DNA of 64,000 nucleotides, taken from the NCBI GenBank assembly GCA_002803225.1, contig NXFV01001613.1, positions 17,124 to 81,123 of the forward strand. The letters run 5' to 3'. Shown in pieces: positions 36,284 through 48,123 of the stretch (the stretch's first letter is position 1; each line of letters opens with the position of its first letter). The notes beneath the pieces were generated by a model that did not search any database, was not told the DNA's origin, and worked only from the letters and a program-made list of their open reading frames with translations. Origin of the DNA: Gamarada debralockiae (Eukaryota; Ascomycota; Leotiomycetes; Helotiales; Hyphodiscaceae). The position numbers and the translations under genes were made by a program.

Positions 36284-37156
36284 GAGGGATATTGCACAAA
36301 ATGGGGTATTGAGAAATCCGAGCATGGGCTTTTGCGACGGTACCACCGAACGATGTCGGATTATCAATACTGCCACGGTACTCTGGTCGTTACACCTCTT
36401 CTCGGCTTCGATGAAATTCTATATTACTTGGAGCTAACGGCCTAGAAACGCTGAGTAATGTGCGGATCTCGGTGACCTCGTCCAGAGCCAGAGAGACGAT
36501 CACCTCTTGGGATCGGATGAACTTTCGTGGAACCACTTTCTCTCTTGTCTACTTCAAGATGATCATGGGTGTGATCGAGGTTGATCCTTGATATGATACA
36601 ATTCGAGGCTGTCTTCTTATATGTTTTTCATTTTAATTTAAAATTTTTTTTTTTTCGACATCATGAAAGCAGCACAGAAGCTGGACTACTGCTGCATGTC
36701 AATTTTAAGGATATCAGGCACTCGCAGTTCGGAGTATCTCTGCTTGGAAGTAGAGGCTCACTGTGAGTTTTGAACACATACTCGTACTGTACGCAAAAAT
36801 AAAAATTCTGGACTGGTGGTGGGAAATATGATCATATACGGAATTTGTAATGATTCTTTATCACAACTTGCTTTTAGTAAATTCTCAATGAAATAATGAG
36901 AGGATCCAAAAAGCTATTTTGACAATTCGATCTTGCACTGTGGTCGGTCATTGGCTGTCGTACCGAGGTCAGCGTAGTCTGCTTTGGGAATGGCGGGCTC
37001 TGTAGCTGCGGTTCCCTTTCCAAATGTTGGACCTCAAAGGTCAAGACGACACAGTTCACCATTCACCTGCAACCTTTAGCCCACGCACGCAAAGGACCCT
37101 TCTTCAATCACCAAACTACCCAAAACACAATAAACCGAGATACAACGAGGATCATC
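36284..37156. other. Intergenic stretch upstream of NOT2
   Basis: About 870 bp between two plus-strand genes. It holds the 3' end of the regulator, an AT-rich block with a poly-T run at about 36638-36655, and the NOT2 promoter. No gene is supported. Confidence 0.5.
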
Positions 37157-39823
37157 ATGAATCGACCAGGTATGGACGTCCAATGCTCCTGTGTCCCCCT
37201 CCCATGCCCCGCTGCGAGCCAGTGGACTGCCGAGGACGCGTTTGCTATGTGCTGGATATCGTTGCGCCTGGCTCTTTTCGAAACTTCTGCACAAACTTTG
37301 CCGGTTGCGCGCTACATGGATGCACTCTGGCCCTCCGTGCAGAGATGAAGTGGATGTTTGCGACCATGCCAGGACAAGTAACGCTGGGAAACGCGCCCGA
37401 AACGGCTCGAAAGATGTTGGAGGAGCTCACTTGAGGGTTTCCAAAACCTCTGTGGCTCTGCGAGCAGTCAGAGTTGTGCATTCCTGTCCCAGCTTCCTGT
37501 CAAGGGCTTGCGTAGTCTGGCCAAATGCCGCACATTCTCTGGACCACTTTTTGATCAATCATGGCAGTCTTTGAAGCATTGAGACCTTGCTAACTGAGTA
37601 CTGCCTTCAGGTGTTGGACCTCAGTCGCTGCGCGGCCTCCCCAGCGGCTTCCCGAGCCAGCAACAAATCCCCCAGAACAGAAGTGTATCCAGCAGGTTAC
37701 CACCAAGCGGAAAGATGGGTACGATTGCCTATTGATAGCAGGAGTATTGCAGGAAAAGATAACAGAGTGCTGATGATTGTGTGTGTGGCTCTAGCAGGCA
37801 ACGGCTCGACTTGGGCATTTGGCGGGGGTGTACCGATGGGGAGCGCGGGTCTTGGAAACCCACGTCCAAATAATGGCCCCATGACGAGTTTTGCGCAGAC
37901 GATTGGAGGTTCTTCTCAACCAGCAACACCTTTAGACATGTCGTGAGTGTTTTTGATTGTGTCTCTGAATTTCAAATTGCAACCTTTACGCCCATCATCG
38001 AAGAGACTGTGCTAGGCATGGATTCGTCCAACCCGTGGATCGTCCTCAGAGATGGCCCTCAGAGTCCTGGAAGGTAGGATTGATCCAGAAGAAGTAGCGG
38101 ATTTCGGCGACGATACATATTCATGCCCCCAGTAGCACGTGAGCTTCATATGGAGCCTCGTGAGAGAAAGCCTTTGTCAAATGCTTGATTAGCAGTCTCC
38201 GGAGTTGTCTCAGAGTTCATTATTTACTGACCTGATTCTTACCAGCGAGTTCCCCTCATTATCAAACAACCAGCCTCAACCCAGCCAGTCAACGTGGGCA
38301 AGTGCTGGAGCTCGATTCGCGCCATCTGCAAACATGCGAATGCAACAATCAACTCTTTCCTCCCAACAGCAGTTGAGCGCTCAACAGCAAAGCCAACAGC
38401 AGCAAGATGACTTATTCAGCCAATCGTCTCAATTACCAAGTAGCCACAGTAATTTCCGATTTGGAAATCAAAATGCCGTTGGCCAGGCTTCCCAATCCAA
38501 CAACAATGTTGACGAATTCCCACCTCTGAGCCGCAATGCGAATGGAGATATTGGCCAGGATCGGAACCCGAATTTGGTCCAAAATTTTGCCTTTGGCGGT
38601 CAGTCAAATGGGCTCGGCTCTGCAAATCCACCTCAGCCGAATCGGAGTAATGGTCTTCTAAACGCGTTGTCAGGTAGCAACCGGATTACTTCGAGTAATC
38701 GCGTGGCATCTCCAGCGAGTCTGTCAGGTAATTAATATGACCAGTAACTATAGGACTTGTTGCTAATCGGGGCCGAAGGCGTTTCAACTTCAAGATCACC
38801 AATCGAAACGGGCCGTCAAAGCTTAGGTGGGGTTGCCGAGAACGACGCGAGTGTGAGTAACGTTGACCTTTGCTTCCCTTCCCTACTTTGTGAACTAACG
38901 TATCTTAAAGACCTTTCCAAACACACAATTTGGCTCTTCCAATCCTTTGGCAACTCGTGAAAGCAATACCGCACAATCCGCCATGAGCGTAGGGCCCGGA
39001 GGTCGGCCGGAGAGCGAGCCCTTTGCCCAGATCACTGACCCAGCAGCGGCATGTTCACAAACCCTCGATTCTGGCATTGGTTCCTCTGAAAACAATGCCG
39101 AAGGACAAGGAGCTGAACCGGAGGATCCGTTGGCGCACATGAGCGAGATCGATAAATGGGGTCTCAAAGGCTTCTCTTTCATGATGAACAACTTTCCAGA
39201 TTACGCCAGTCTCGTTGCTGGTCAGGATCTTAGCACCCTTGGCTTTGATGGCAATTCCTCCGAGTAAGTTTTGATTACTGAAGTAGTCACCACGCGCTGA
39301 CACCGAAAAGACCACTATCCACTCAAATTTATTCCCTATGGGACAATGAGCCTCCGCGACCTGCAATTCCTCCATTCAACCTCCCCGAGTGCTATCGAGT
39401 TCACAACATCGCGCAACTTGAGACGAAGATGAGCAACTTCAACGACGAGGCTTTAATATTCATGTTTTACAGCAACCCTGGTGACATTCAGCAAGTCATG
39501 GCGGCACAAGAGCTGTAAGTTAAGCTCCTTCCAGTACAAATTCTGACCAGATTTAATGTAAGATTAGTCACAACCGCAATTGGCGTTACCACAAGAAGCT
39601 GCAACTTTGGTTGACGAAAGACGATATGATGGTCCCCCAGAATCTTGGTAATGGCACTGAACGTGGCTACTACATCTTTTTCGACATCAAGCAGTGGCAC
39701 CGCGAACGCGTAAGTCAAGTCAATCGTTAACGTGTGAATCAGTGCTAACATAACTACCAGCGAGAATTCACGCTCATCTACGATGATCTTGAGAATCTAC
39801 CCGCTCGTGCTCCTCTGGTTTAA
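37157..39823 (+). CDS. NOT2: CCR4-NOT complex subunit Not2 (NOT2/3/5 domain)
   Basis: Nine exons: 37157-37169, 37611-37718, 37798-37942, 38246-38727, 38779-38852, 38911-39263, 39311-39514, 39568-39709 and 39761-39823; phases all close, 527 aa. The N-terminus MNRPGVGPQSLRG leads to GNGSTWAFGGGVPMGSAGL and SQPATPLDMSEFPSLSNN, the conserved start of fungal Not2. The centre is Gln/Ser/Asn-rich. The C-terminal NOT box (about 395-520) has HMSEIDKWGLKGF before it, then YRVHNIAQLETKM, FYSNPGDIQQVMAAQEL and YYIFFDIKQWHRERREFTLIYDDL. Not2 holds the deadenylase complex together with Not1 and Not3/5. Exon 1 is only 13 nt, and introns 1 (441 nt) and 3 (303 nt) are far longer than others in this window. 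Confidence 0.93.
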
Positions 39824-40535
39824 GTCTCTCTGGGAACGGCCTTTACTCGTTACTTGCCCTTGATGGTGTACATATCTTTCACAATCGATTATTGTGTCAC
39901 CGACAACTGGCGGATGTAGCTGGTATCTGAAGGGGGTGTGTTTGATGTCTGTTGGTTGTATTTGTGGGATCAAAAGCCGAATAGCATGGATTCGAGGGAT
40001 GGCGTTATTGCATGTTGCCTGACATACAGCAGGAGTATATAGGTCATGAAGGGACTTTGGCAACTGTGCAAATGGCGTTCTTGCAACCTCGCGTGGTCTG
40101 CAAAAGGGCCTCTGCTATTAATAGGCTGGCATGGGAAATCATGAATCGCCCAATTGAAGTCTAATTCACTGATGCTTATGTGACACGCTTTCGTCTTTGC
40201 CCTGAAAATATTGCTGCTCATAAGTGGAATAGAGGGACTGAGACAAGGAATCGCGAAGGAGTTGCACAAGCGGTTCTCTCCGACATCTGAACTTCACGCG
40301 ACACTCCACCCTCAACCTAAATATTATTCCATCCCACGTCTTCAATGACCTTTCAAATACCCTACTCAGCGCTCGGAATCCTTCCACCTCACTCATCCGC
40401 GCCTATCTATATTTAACCACCAGCCCACAGCTGCCATCGCGCCAAGTAAATCCTCGTCTGCGACGTCAGACCTCCCTCCGTCCAAATCCTCAAGAATCCT
40501 CCCATCTCAAAACGACAACCTATACACGAGATCAA
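39824..40535. other. Intergenic stretch between NOT2 and the CUE-domain gene
   Basis: About 710 bp with the 3' UTR of NOT2 and the promoter of the next gene. A TATATTTAA box lies near 40408. No gene is supported. Confidence 0.5.
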
Positions 40536-41264
40536 ATGTCCTCCTCCGACCAAACAATCAACATACCGCAACTGATCCTAATCCTCTTCCTCGGTGGCCT
40601 CGCAATCCGGTATTTCTTCTTCTCGTCAAGTTCGAGCGCAAGCCAGAGTCGAAATGGATCATCAGCAAACAATCTGAGGGCACGAGAAGCGGATGTGGAA
40701 CGGATACAGCAGATGTTCCCGCAAGTGTCGAGACGGCATATCATGTGGGATTTGCAGAGGAATGGGGGCAATGTGGTGGCTACTACGGAGAGGATATTAA
40801 GTGGACGGGGTTTGGAACTTGTGAGTTTTGCGTTGTCATCTTCTTAACTTGAGATTTGAATTGGGCGTGCACCTATTTCAATTTACATATTTTGATTGAG
40901 TGAGGGCTGATGAAATGGTATTTGGAAGCCTCCGCAGTCTTTCCAACCGCCTCTGCCGGTTCAGGCCTCTTCGCAGGCATCCCCAACTTCGACGACCGCA
41001 GCAGCTAAACCATTACAACCCGATCTCATTACACGGTATAACTTGAAAGCGAAACTAGCAGAAGAAGCGAGTCGACAAGAAGCGTCGGAGGGAGAATCCG
41101 AGAGTGGAGGGAAGCAGAAGCAAGCTTGGAGCTCAAACAAAGGAGAAAGACAGGCGTTATTGCAGAAGAGAAGGGAGGAAATGATTCTGGCAGCGAGAAG
41201 GAAGATGGAAGCTAAAGTCGCTGCGGAAGCTGGGCAAGGAAAGACGGACGGGGGAGTGAGTTAG
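40536..41264 (+). CDS. CUE1: Cue1-like ER membrane protein with CUE domain
   Basis: Two exons, 40536-40820 and 40938-41264, with a 117-nt GT-AG intron in phase 0; product 203 aa. A TM helix lies at residues about 10-29, a Ser-rich linker follows, then a CUE domain at about 52-93 with the ubiquitin-binding MFP motif (60-62) and the second helix NGGNVVATTERIL. The C-terminal part is charged and ends with a helical stretch rich in Arg, Glu and Lys (LQKRREEMILAARRKMEAKV) where Cue1 carries its Ubc7-binding region. Cue1 recruits and activates the ubiquitin-conjugating enzyme Ubc7 in ER-associated degradation. The size and order TM-CUE-basic tail match Cue1 orthologs of filamentous fungi. Confidence 0.88.
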
Positions 41265-43854
41265 GGGTATTGGATAAAATTGAGAGGAGGGAGGGTATGC
41301 GTATGTATATTCCTTGTATAGCTTGCATATATGAGCTGTAATGGGATGGCACGCCTTGAGAGAGTGTTTCTCTGGCATTTCAGGCTTACATGAAGAAAGA
41401 TCGGTGTGTCAACCTTCGAATACAACTGTCAAACGCATTTCCGTCGTTCATTGATACCAGACTCGTTGTCTTTTCTGCCTGGCCCACAGAATTCTTCGAG
41501 TTGGTTCTGCCCAAGGCACTCTCGCGTTTGTTTCGTTACTGCTCCCTCTGTTTCTGATTTTCGTGAGCGTTGTTGGACTCATTGGAGCGAAACGTCGGTT
41601 TGGGCACCAAGTGAGCGGTGGAACGTGGGACGGCATTTTCAAGGGTTGGCAAGACGCTGACTGTCTTTGGGCCATATATAAGAATCGATATTGGGTGTTC
41701 AGAAGAGATCGCCGAGGCATGGACGAACGACGAACGATTTGCACTTAGAAGAGTGCAATTGGAGTTTCCAAGCCTTCTGCGGTACCTTTGATCATGACCG
41801 GGAGGAAGCAAAGAGGGCAATCCTACTATTTGAACATGCGAAGACACCGGACCATCGGAAACGGGATTTTCTTCACTCGTTGGGCGTCAATACTTCATAA
41901 TGGATCAGATTGGAACGCCCTGAGATGGTGAAGCTATGCCTATTTATGTGTGGCATGTAGGGTAGTTGAGTTCAGGCGTGAGAGCGCCCTGAGATTTCAG
42001 CCTCGGAGTTTGCAGTATTTAAGCACGAAGGTCCTTCATCAACTTGTCCCTTCACTTCTCAGTACTCGTACGCAAAAAATGGGGGGCCGTTTCTCAGCCG
42101 TACCGACACACACTTCTATATTCAGCACCTGCCTCGCCTCAGCGACCAATCATTAAGCGCTCCCCACACATTATTCCCACCTCTTTCCTACCTTGTCCAG
42201 CCTCCTAAAACAATTCCTCGACTCAATTGGCGCATACGGATTCGATATTTTTCGAGCCGCCATCATCCGTCCCTCCAGTGTCTCAATTGGGAAAGCTTCC
42301 CGTCATGGTGGTGTGCACGCCCTGCACCCTCATCGAGAGCGGGAAGGAATCGCGCCCTCCTCCAGTTAACCCTTGTCTCCTCTGTCCTCTGTTTAAGCAC
42401 CCTCGCCCCGGTGCAAATATGCTCCCATTCTTTTCATATCACAAGGCTCATTTTCGACTCCAGTGTCTGCATCAGCCAAGGACGTTCCCGGAAAATGCAG
42501 TCCAAATACGCCTGAGAAACAACCTTAAGCCACTATGCCACCCTCTCCTGTCGCAATCGTCACCGGCGGCAAGGCTGGGTATGCCGCAATTGACACCCAA
42601 TTCCGAAATATCGCAGGAGTAGTAAGTTGAATGCTATTCTGCAATATTTAATTACTCAATTGGAAACTGACATTCTATAGAGATCATTCGTCATATTCAA
42701 TCCAGTTCTACAAACCACCTGGACCGTTGAGCATCCTGTTGCGAACCGTGCTACGTAAGGCTACCATAGTTCGTCATTTCATTGGAGGAACGGAGGGCTT
42801 CCAAACCAGACCCAATGGTTGCCTGGGTGCCGCATATACTAGCAACACATGGCAACACATGGCCTGAGAAGATTCAGGTTGTCTTCGTCTGGACAGGGCA
42901 TATCCCTCATTAGTTCTCTAGAGCGCAGCCAGCCTGATGGACCACCTTCTGTTGTCCGGCGGCGAAGTCATGGAAAAGGGGCATTGTGCTTACTGCATCA
43001 AAACTAAAGGGTAATGCGGACCCACAATTTTACTGCTTGTTTAACATTTACATCTTTAGAATTCAATGTCGAACCACTACAGCCGATGACAGTTTACGTG
43101 GGGTTGGATATTTGTTACAAGTTGGTAACATGGGCCATTTCGTTTGTTATTTTCGCCGATTAAAGAACATGTACAGTAATTATGCATATCAGGACGATGT
43201 CTACTGGACCAAAGGTTCCCTTCCCAGCCGACTGCCCTCGAAATGCCCCGAAATGCCCCGCACGGCAGTACACGTTATCCAAGGCTCTGCTGGAGGGCCT
43301 CATCGAATTACGTCTCCGGCTATCCGTCAACTTGCATCCACTCAAGCTCTAATGGAGAAGAGTACATTCGAGATTTCGGGATTTGTTGTCAAGGTTCTGC
43401 TCTTGAAAATCTAGCCATCACATCCAGGTAGCATGGCCACCGCGAGCCAGAGGTAACGGCGTATCAGAAATCCTGTAAAAGAAGGAATATTTTGCTCACA
43501 ACGCACTGAACCATTCGCCCTCCCCAATCTGTCACCGAAAGGTTAAGGTTCCCTTGCAAAGAAGCACTGCGCTTGTGCCTGCAAATCAGACAATATCTGG
43601 AGGTTGAGTTGCTGGGGTGTGAAAGGGCATTCTCTACTCTGGTCTTGTCTGCACAGTACCTTCGGCACCCATCGAGTCTCGTTCACTGGACATAAGTCAC
43701 ACATGCAAGCAACGCATCGTCAGACGGCTAGAAGAATCCTTTTATACAAGATGGTTTGACCCAGACACAGCGAAGCCTTTTGGTGGCAGTCGGCTCTTAT
43801 CCACGCCTCATCATCTTCGGAAGTTTGAAGTGCTTTCATCTGCTTTCTTTCAAG
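41265..43854. other. Long intergenic stretch with a possible SDR-like gene fragment
   Basis: No intact gene. At 42534-42622 a plus-strand frame reads MPPSPVAIVTGGKAGY, resembling the glycine-rich cofactor motif at the start of short-chain dehydrogenases; it is followed by GTAAGT at about 42621 and an AG near 42680, as if the first exon and intron of a lost gene remain. Nothing downstream continues the fold. Other ORFs in this stretch (for example 41448-41744 minus, 42986-43414 plus) have no recognisable motif. Confidence 0.4.
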
Positions 43855-44886
43855 ATGGCTCATCAGTACTACTCAGCTGAACGTCCATCACCATCTTCCT
43901 CGTCCCTGACCTCGGTGTTCCCCATATCGCGATACGCCATCCCGTCGCAGCCTCGAGATCCCGCACAAGAACTCTTCCCGTTTACTGGTCCTTTGAATCA
44001 CTTGCCATCAAATGGCTCCAGGAACGACATGAGTGAGCCTGCTTATCACCAGTATGGCTGGTTTGACGATATCGACAAGCCCTCAATCTTCGATACGACT
44101 GACAGCCGCCGATTCACGGAACAGTTCGACGTTGGCGCCGATGGACAGTATGTGTCTGCTAGATGGATAGGAGATTTTGGAGGAAACATGTATGGTGGTG
44201 ATGGAGGACTTTCTTCTGGCAATATGAGTTCAATGGATGAGAATTGGGCTGTGGCCGGCCATTCTCGAGATGTTCTTCTGTCTTCACCTGGATGTGCAGG
44301 GACCGGATCCGACATCTCGGCGGATCTTTTTAACGACTCATGGGAGAGTAGCGTTTCAAATTTCGATGGCCAAGAGATGACAGGGTGGGTGGCTTCGGGG
44401 AATGAAAGTCCAGATGGCGATGATGGATCTCTCAACGAAATCGACGACCGGAATCCACCGTTCGATCATGCTAGATTCGAAGCCATGTGGACAGGACCGA
44501 CGCCTTGCTTTCTTGAAGGCTGCCGATCGAAATATTTGTTCCGCACATCCCAATCTTGGTATTCTCATGTCAAGAATGTCCACAAAAAGGCATTGCTATG
44601 CTCGAAACCTGGTTGCAATCATAACCGACCATTTGCGAACAACACCGACCTAAAGCGGCACATCGAAACCAAACACGACGTCAAGAAACCATTCAAGTGT
44701 GAGAGGTCACACTGCCCCCGAACTGTCAAAGCGTGGCCTCGAAAAGATAAGCTCAAACTCCACAATAAGAAGTATCACTCGAATTTCAGATGCTTCTTCT
44801 GCTCTCAAAATCCTCGCCATGAGCGATGGTTTGACACAGCGTCGGAGCTCTGGGCTCATACACTTTCCGGCCATCCCAATGGTTGA
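43855..44886 (+). CDS. C2H2-type zinc-finger protein A
   Basis: Single exon, 343 aa, first ATG at 43855 (the frame is open further upstream but without ATG). The N-terminal 220 residues are Ser/Gly/Asp-rich without a known domain. The C-terminal 120 residues hold four degenerate C2H2-type fingers: CFLEGC...HVKNVH, LCSKPGC...DLKRHIETKH, FKCERSHC...KLKLHNKKYH and CFFC...LWAHTLSGH. Such proteins are presumed nuclear and DNA- or RNA-binding; no target is known. The order and wording of its fingers 2 and 3 resemble those of the next gene, about 1 kb downstream on the same strand. Confidence 0.85.
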   Translation: MAHQYYSAERPSPSSSSLTSVFPISRYAIPSQPRDPAQELFPFTGPLNHLPSNGSRNDMSEPAYHQYGWFDDIDKPSIFDTTDSRRFTEQFDVGADGQYVSARWIGDFGGNMYGGDGGLSSGNMSSMDENWAVAGHSRDVLLSSPGCAGTGSDISADLFNDSWESSVSNFDGQEMTGWVASGNESPDGDDGSLNEIDDRNPPFDHARFEAMWTGPTPCFLEGCRSKYLFRTSQSWYSHVKNVHKKALLCSKPGCNHNRPFANNTDLKRHIETKHDVKKPFKCERSHCPRTVKAWPRKDKLKLHNKKYHSNFRCFFCSQNPRHERWFDTASELWAHTLSGHPNG

Positions 44887-45915
44887 GCAGACCTTCTGCT
44901 GCACTTTTGTTACTACGTCGACTACAGCTTGATAGACGGTCGCGTGCGGAACCCCCTTAATACCGCAGTGCGCTCGCAAACATTTCTGGGAACCCTGGCA
45001 AGGGTTTGGGGTGCAACGCTGTCGATTGTCACTGGTGCATGGCATGTTTCAATCCTTGACGGTCCGGCAGTTATTCTTGTTGCGTTTTGATGAGAGCAGC
45101 AATACAAGTACGAACATGACGCCGGGTCTCCTAGGCTCGAATCTCGAGGGAAAGTACGGACTACAATCAGTGTCATACCGAGCGTTATCACAGCTGGATT
45201 TGGACCTTCGAAGAAACAAGTGTTCAGTTGCACTTTCAAGTATTCCATGCACGAATGGGAACTTCAAGGTCGTCACAGGCAGATGATTTTGACCTTGAAG
45301 AAATTCCGATGATTTCGGTCAACTTTCGAAAGCAAGAAAAGAAAGGCATTTCAACGGACAGCCGATGTCTGGGGAGAATGCGACCGATTTTCCCAATTTT
45401 TCCAGTTATGAAAGGGGTCTGGAGTTGTTCTCGAGCATTTAAAAACGCCATTCTACATGTCCTTCCGAACTCCACTTTCCAGTCTTTTCATGAGTTATCT
45501 TCAAGTGAATTAGATAGATTGGTGGAAATATCGTTCTTCAAATGTTTGTCGGTCTTGGGTATATTTCTTCTCGGATGGGCTGATTAGATTAAGTTACCAA
45601 GAATGGAATGGTGAAACTTGAACGATCAATGTCACATTGATGAACCTAAATAGGTGCCCCACATTAGAGTGATCCACGCTCAAAATAGAATTACAACGCC
45701 CGAGTGTTGACGGAGACGTGTGTGCAAGATACTTGCGGCCTGACTGTACAGGGGTACATGTCCGAGCACCGAAGTTCGAACATAAGAGACCCGAGTTCCT
45801 CCTCCAAGATTCCTCCCTTCCATTTTCCAGAATCTCATCCGGGATCAGCCCTCAACGAGGCAGATTCAACTCAGTCATTGCTTTACCCCACTCCCCCGAC
45901 CTGCCAATACACGAC
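44887..45915. other. Intergenic stretch between the two C2H2 genes
   Basis: About 1 kb. The frame of the downstream gene is open from 45718 but has no ATG before 45916. Other ORFs are short and unconvincing. Confidence 0.5.
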
Positions 45916-47090
45916 ATGGACAATGGCTATGACTTCGACTCGCTTCCTCAGGAATTGGACGACGACTTCTTCGAAGAAGCCCAAAATGCCCTCGATGCAC
46001 CTCAGCCCGATCCGAGCTGCCACTTGGTCCACGCGGACTGTGAACCCTTGTTCTATGCCAACCAACTAGTCAATTATGACTGGTGAGTAAATTTTTTTTT
46101 TTGTACATGAGGTAATGAAAGGGCATTCTGCACTCTAGGTCCCAACTGCCAAACGAATTCAATGTTTCCCACAAGGACAACATCCCATTGGACAGCCAGC
46201 CATATATCTTTCGCCCAGATGCTAAAGATGAGATCGCGGCCCAAACTCAGGCGTGGATTGAGGATTACTCGGAATGGGATATGTTGCGCATTGCGTGGCC
46301 AGGGTCTACAACACCTGGAAGGATTTCCGGTCAACGCCTGGTTTGCCATTACCCTGGCTGCACCTCGGCTCCCTTCAGGACCACGTGTGACCTCAAGATG
46401 CATTTGAAATGCCATTTATACGAAATACTCAGCCAATGGGTCGACGGTGAGAAGCAGCGCTGCAAGTGGCCGGACTGCCCTTCGAAGGCTATGTTCAAGT
46501 CTAAGAAAGCTCTTCAGACACACCTCGAGAACATCCATGTTGACCCTTTACTCTGCCCAGAGAAAGACTGTACATACCGCATCCCCTTCAGAAGCAACTA
46601 TGACCTCAAACGGCACGTTCGGACAGTTCATTGCGGCGAGAAAGGACTCCGATTCCAATGCCCATTTCCCGAGTGTGGAGACTTCCCCAAAAGCTTCGTC
46701 CGGAAAGACAAGTGGCTGAACCATCTACGCTCCGGACATGACGGTTCCAGCTGCCCGCTCAACCACTGCGAAGCTGGGACGACAGAGACACAAGCTAAAC
46801 TTGTCGAACATATCAAGAATTCCCACGGCAATTTTGAATGTGGAATCGGCGCCTGTTACCAGCAGCCACCGTCCCGCTTCGCCAAGTTCGAGCTTATGAA
46901 GCATCTTGAATTTCAACACGGGATCCAGCATGGGGATATCAATATCGCTCAAAATGCCGCGACCCAGGCTAGAGATCGAACTGTCAAATCTGAAGACCTC
47001 CCAAGGACGGCGAGCTGGACGAATTGCCGGCTTTGCTTGGAGAGGAATGGAGGAGAGGGGGGGAAACAAGAGGTTGCCTGCCTCGACTAA
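45916..47090 (+). CDS. C2H2-type zinc-finger protein B
   Basis: Two exons, 45916-46082 and 46139-47090, with a 56-nt intron splitting a Trp codon; product 372 aa. The N-terminus is acidic (FDSLPQELDDDFFEEAQNAL). At least five finger-like units follow: CHYPGC...KMHLKCH, CKWPDC...QTHLENIH, LCPEKDC...DLKRHVRTVH, FQCPFPEC...KWLNHLRSGH and SCPLNHC...HIKNSH, then a further CGIGAC...HLEFQH. The pattern PF..N.DLKRH..T.H, then RKDK, is shared with protein A. Function unknown; a transcriptional role is inference from the family. Confidence 0.85.
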
Positions 47091-48123
47091 TATACGTTTC
47101 ACCTGATTCAGGTGCACTGAGGGGATTGGATGCTCTCAGGGTAAGACTGCATGTCGTGGTTTTCTTACTTTCCTACGATGTTCATTACTTTTTGTTCTTT
47201 CTTTGAGTTTTATAACGACCTGCCACTTTTCTTTCCCTCCATCACCTTTGAATCGACAGAATAAATAGGATCTTTCCCACTCTCCTTTTCCTCACTGGCT
47301 TCCTTGCGTGCTGGAACCCCCCTTACATCCCTCTTCACCACCTCTCTCCATTCAATTCCAGATCTTTCCTGCATGTCTCTTTCAGTAGTTAGCATAGTGA
47401 ATATATTCTTTCATTGCAGACAGAAAAACTAATTGCTGGTCCCAATGTGATGTGATCCAGGACAGCTTTCACCAATAGCAATCCAGCAATGGCAGAGAAT
47501 CCCTGTTCGGTGAACTAAATCATATCACGCCAACCTATTGCCCAGTTATCCTGGAGATAAGCTAACTTTACTGCAAGTTCTGTGACTACCTTTCTCGCCC
47601 GCAGAACTCTATGCCCACCAATAAAAGAAGCGACTACGAAACGCGAAAAGGCTCGATGTCAAAGTATAGAGTTTCAAGATTCGTTCGCCAGTTCATGTCT
47701 ATGTTTCAGCAAGATTGAAGTGACTAGAACGAGGATGTCGAGATCGTAGTCTGCTTCATGTCGTGTTGCAGCAAATTTGAACCCGCAAGTCTAAGGTTGT
47801 GGTGTGAAGGGAAAATACCTTGGCCACTGCAGGCATGTGGAGAGAGCACCCATTTGAATTTCTGCCTTTCCATCTTGCATTCATGAACAAGCATCCAGAT
47901 TCCCATGTTACCCACAGAGTGAAGCACGAAAGAGGGGCAACGTGATGGTAGGACTGCATTCAACTACCCTTCTCAAGAAAATCTAATCTGACGCCTCTTT
48001 TGCTCCCCGATCTTGCTAATCCCACCAACCCCCCAAAGTTCCTCGCAGCCAACCTCATATTATTACTAGTCAAAGACTCACCACCAACAATCCATCCCAA
48101 CGCCGGTAGAAAAGTGGTATCAA
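47091..48123. other. Intergenic stretch downstream of two converging genes
   Basis: The zinc-finger gene B and the Ser/Pro-rich gene converge here. No coding frame of quality was seen; it should contain both 3' UTRs. Confidence 0.5.

Noticed and set aside
37191..37574. 127-codon frame within NOT2 intron 1
   Set aside because: No motif, and the splice phases of NOT2 exons 1 and 2 require this stretch to be intron.
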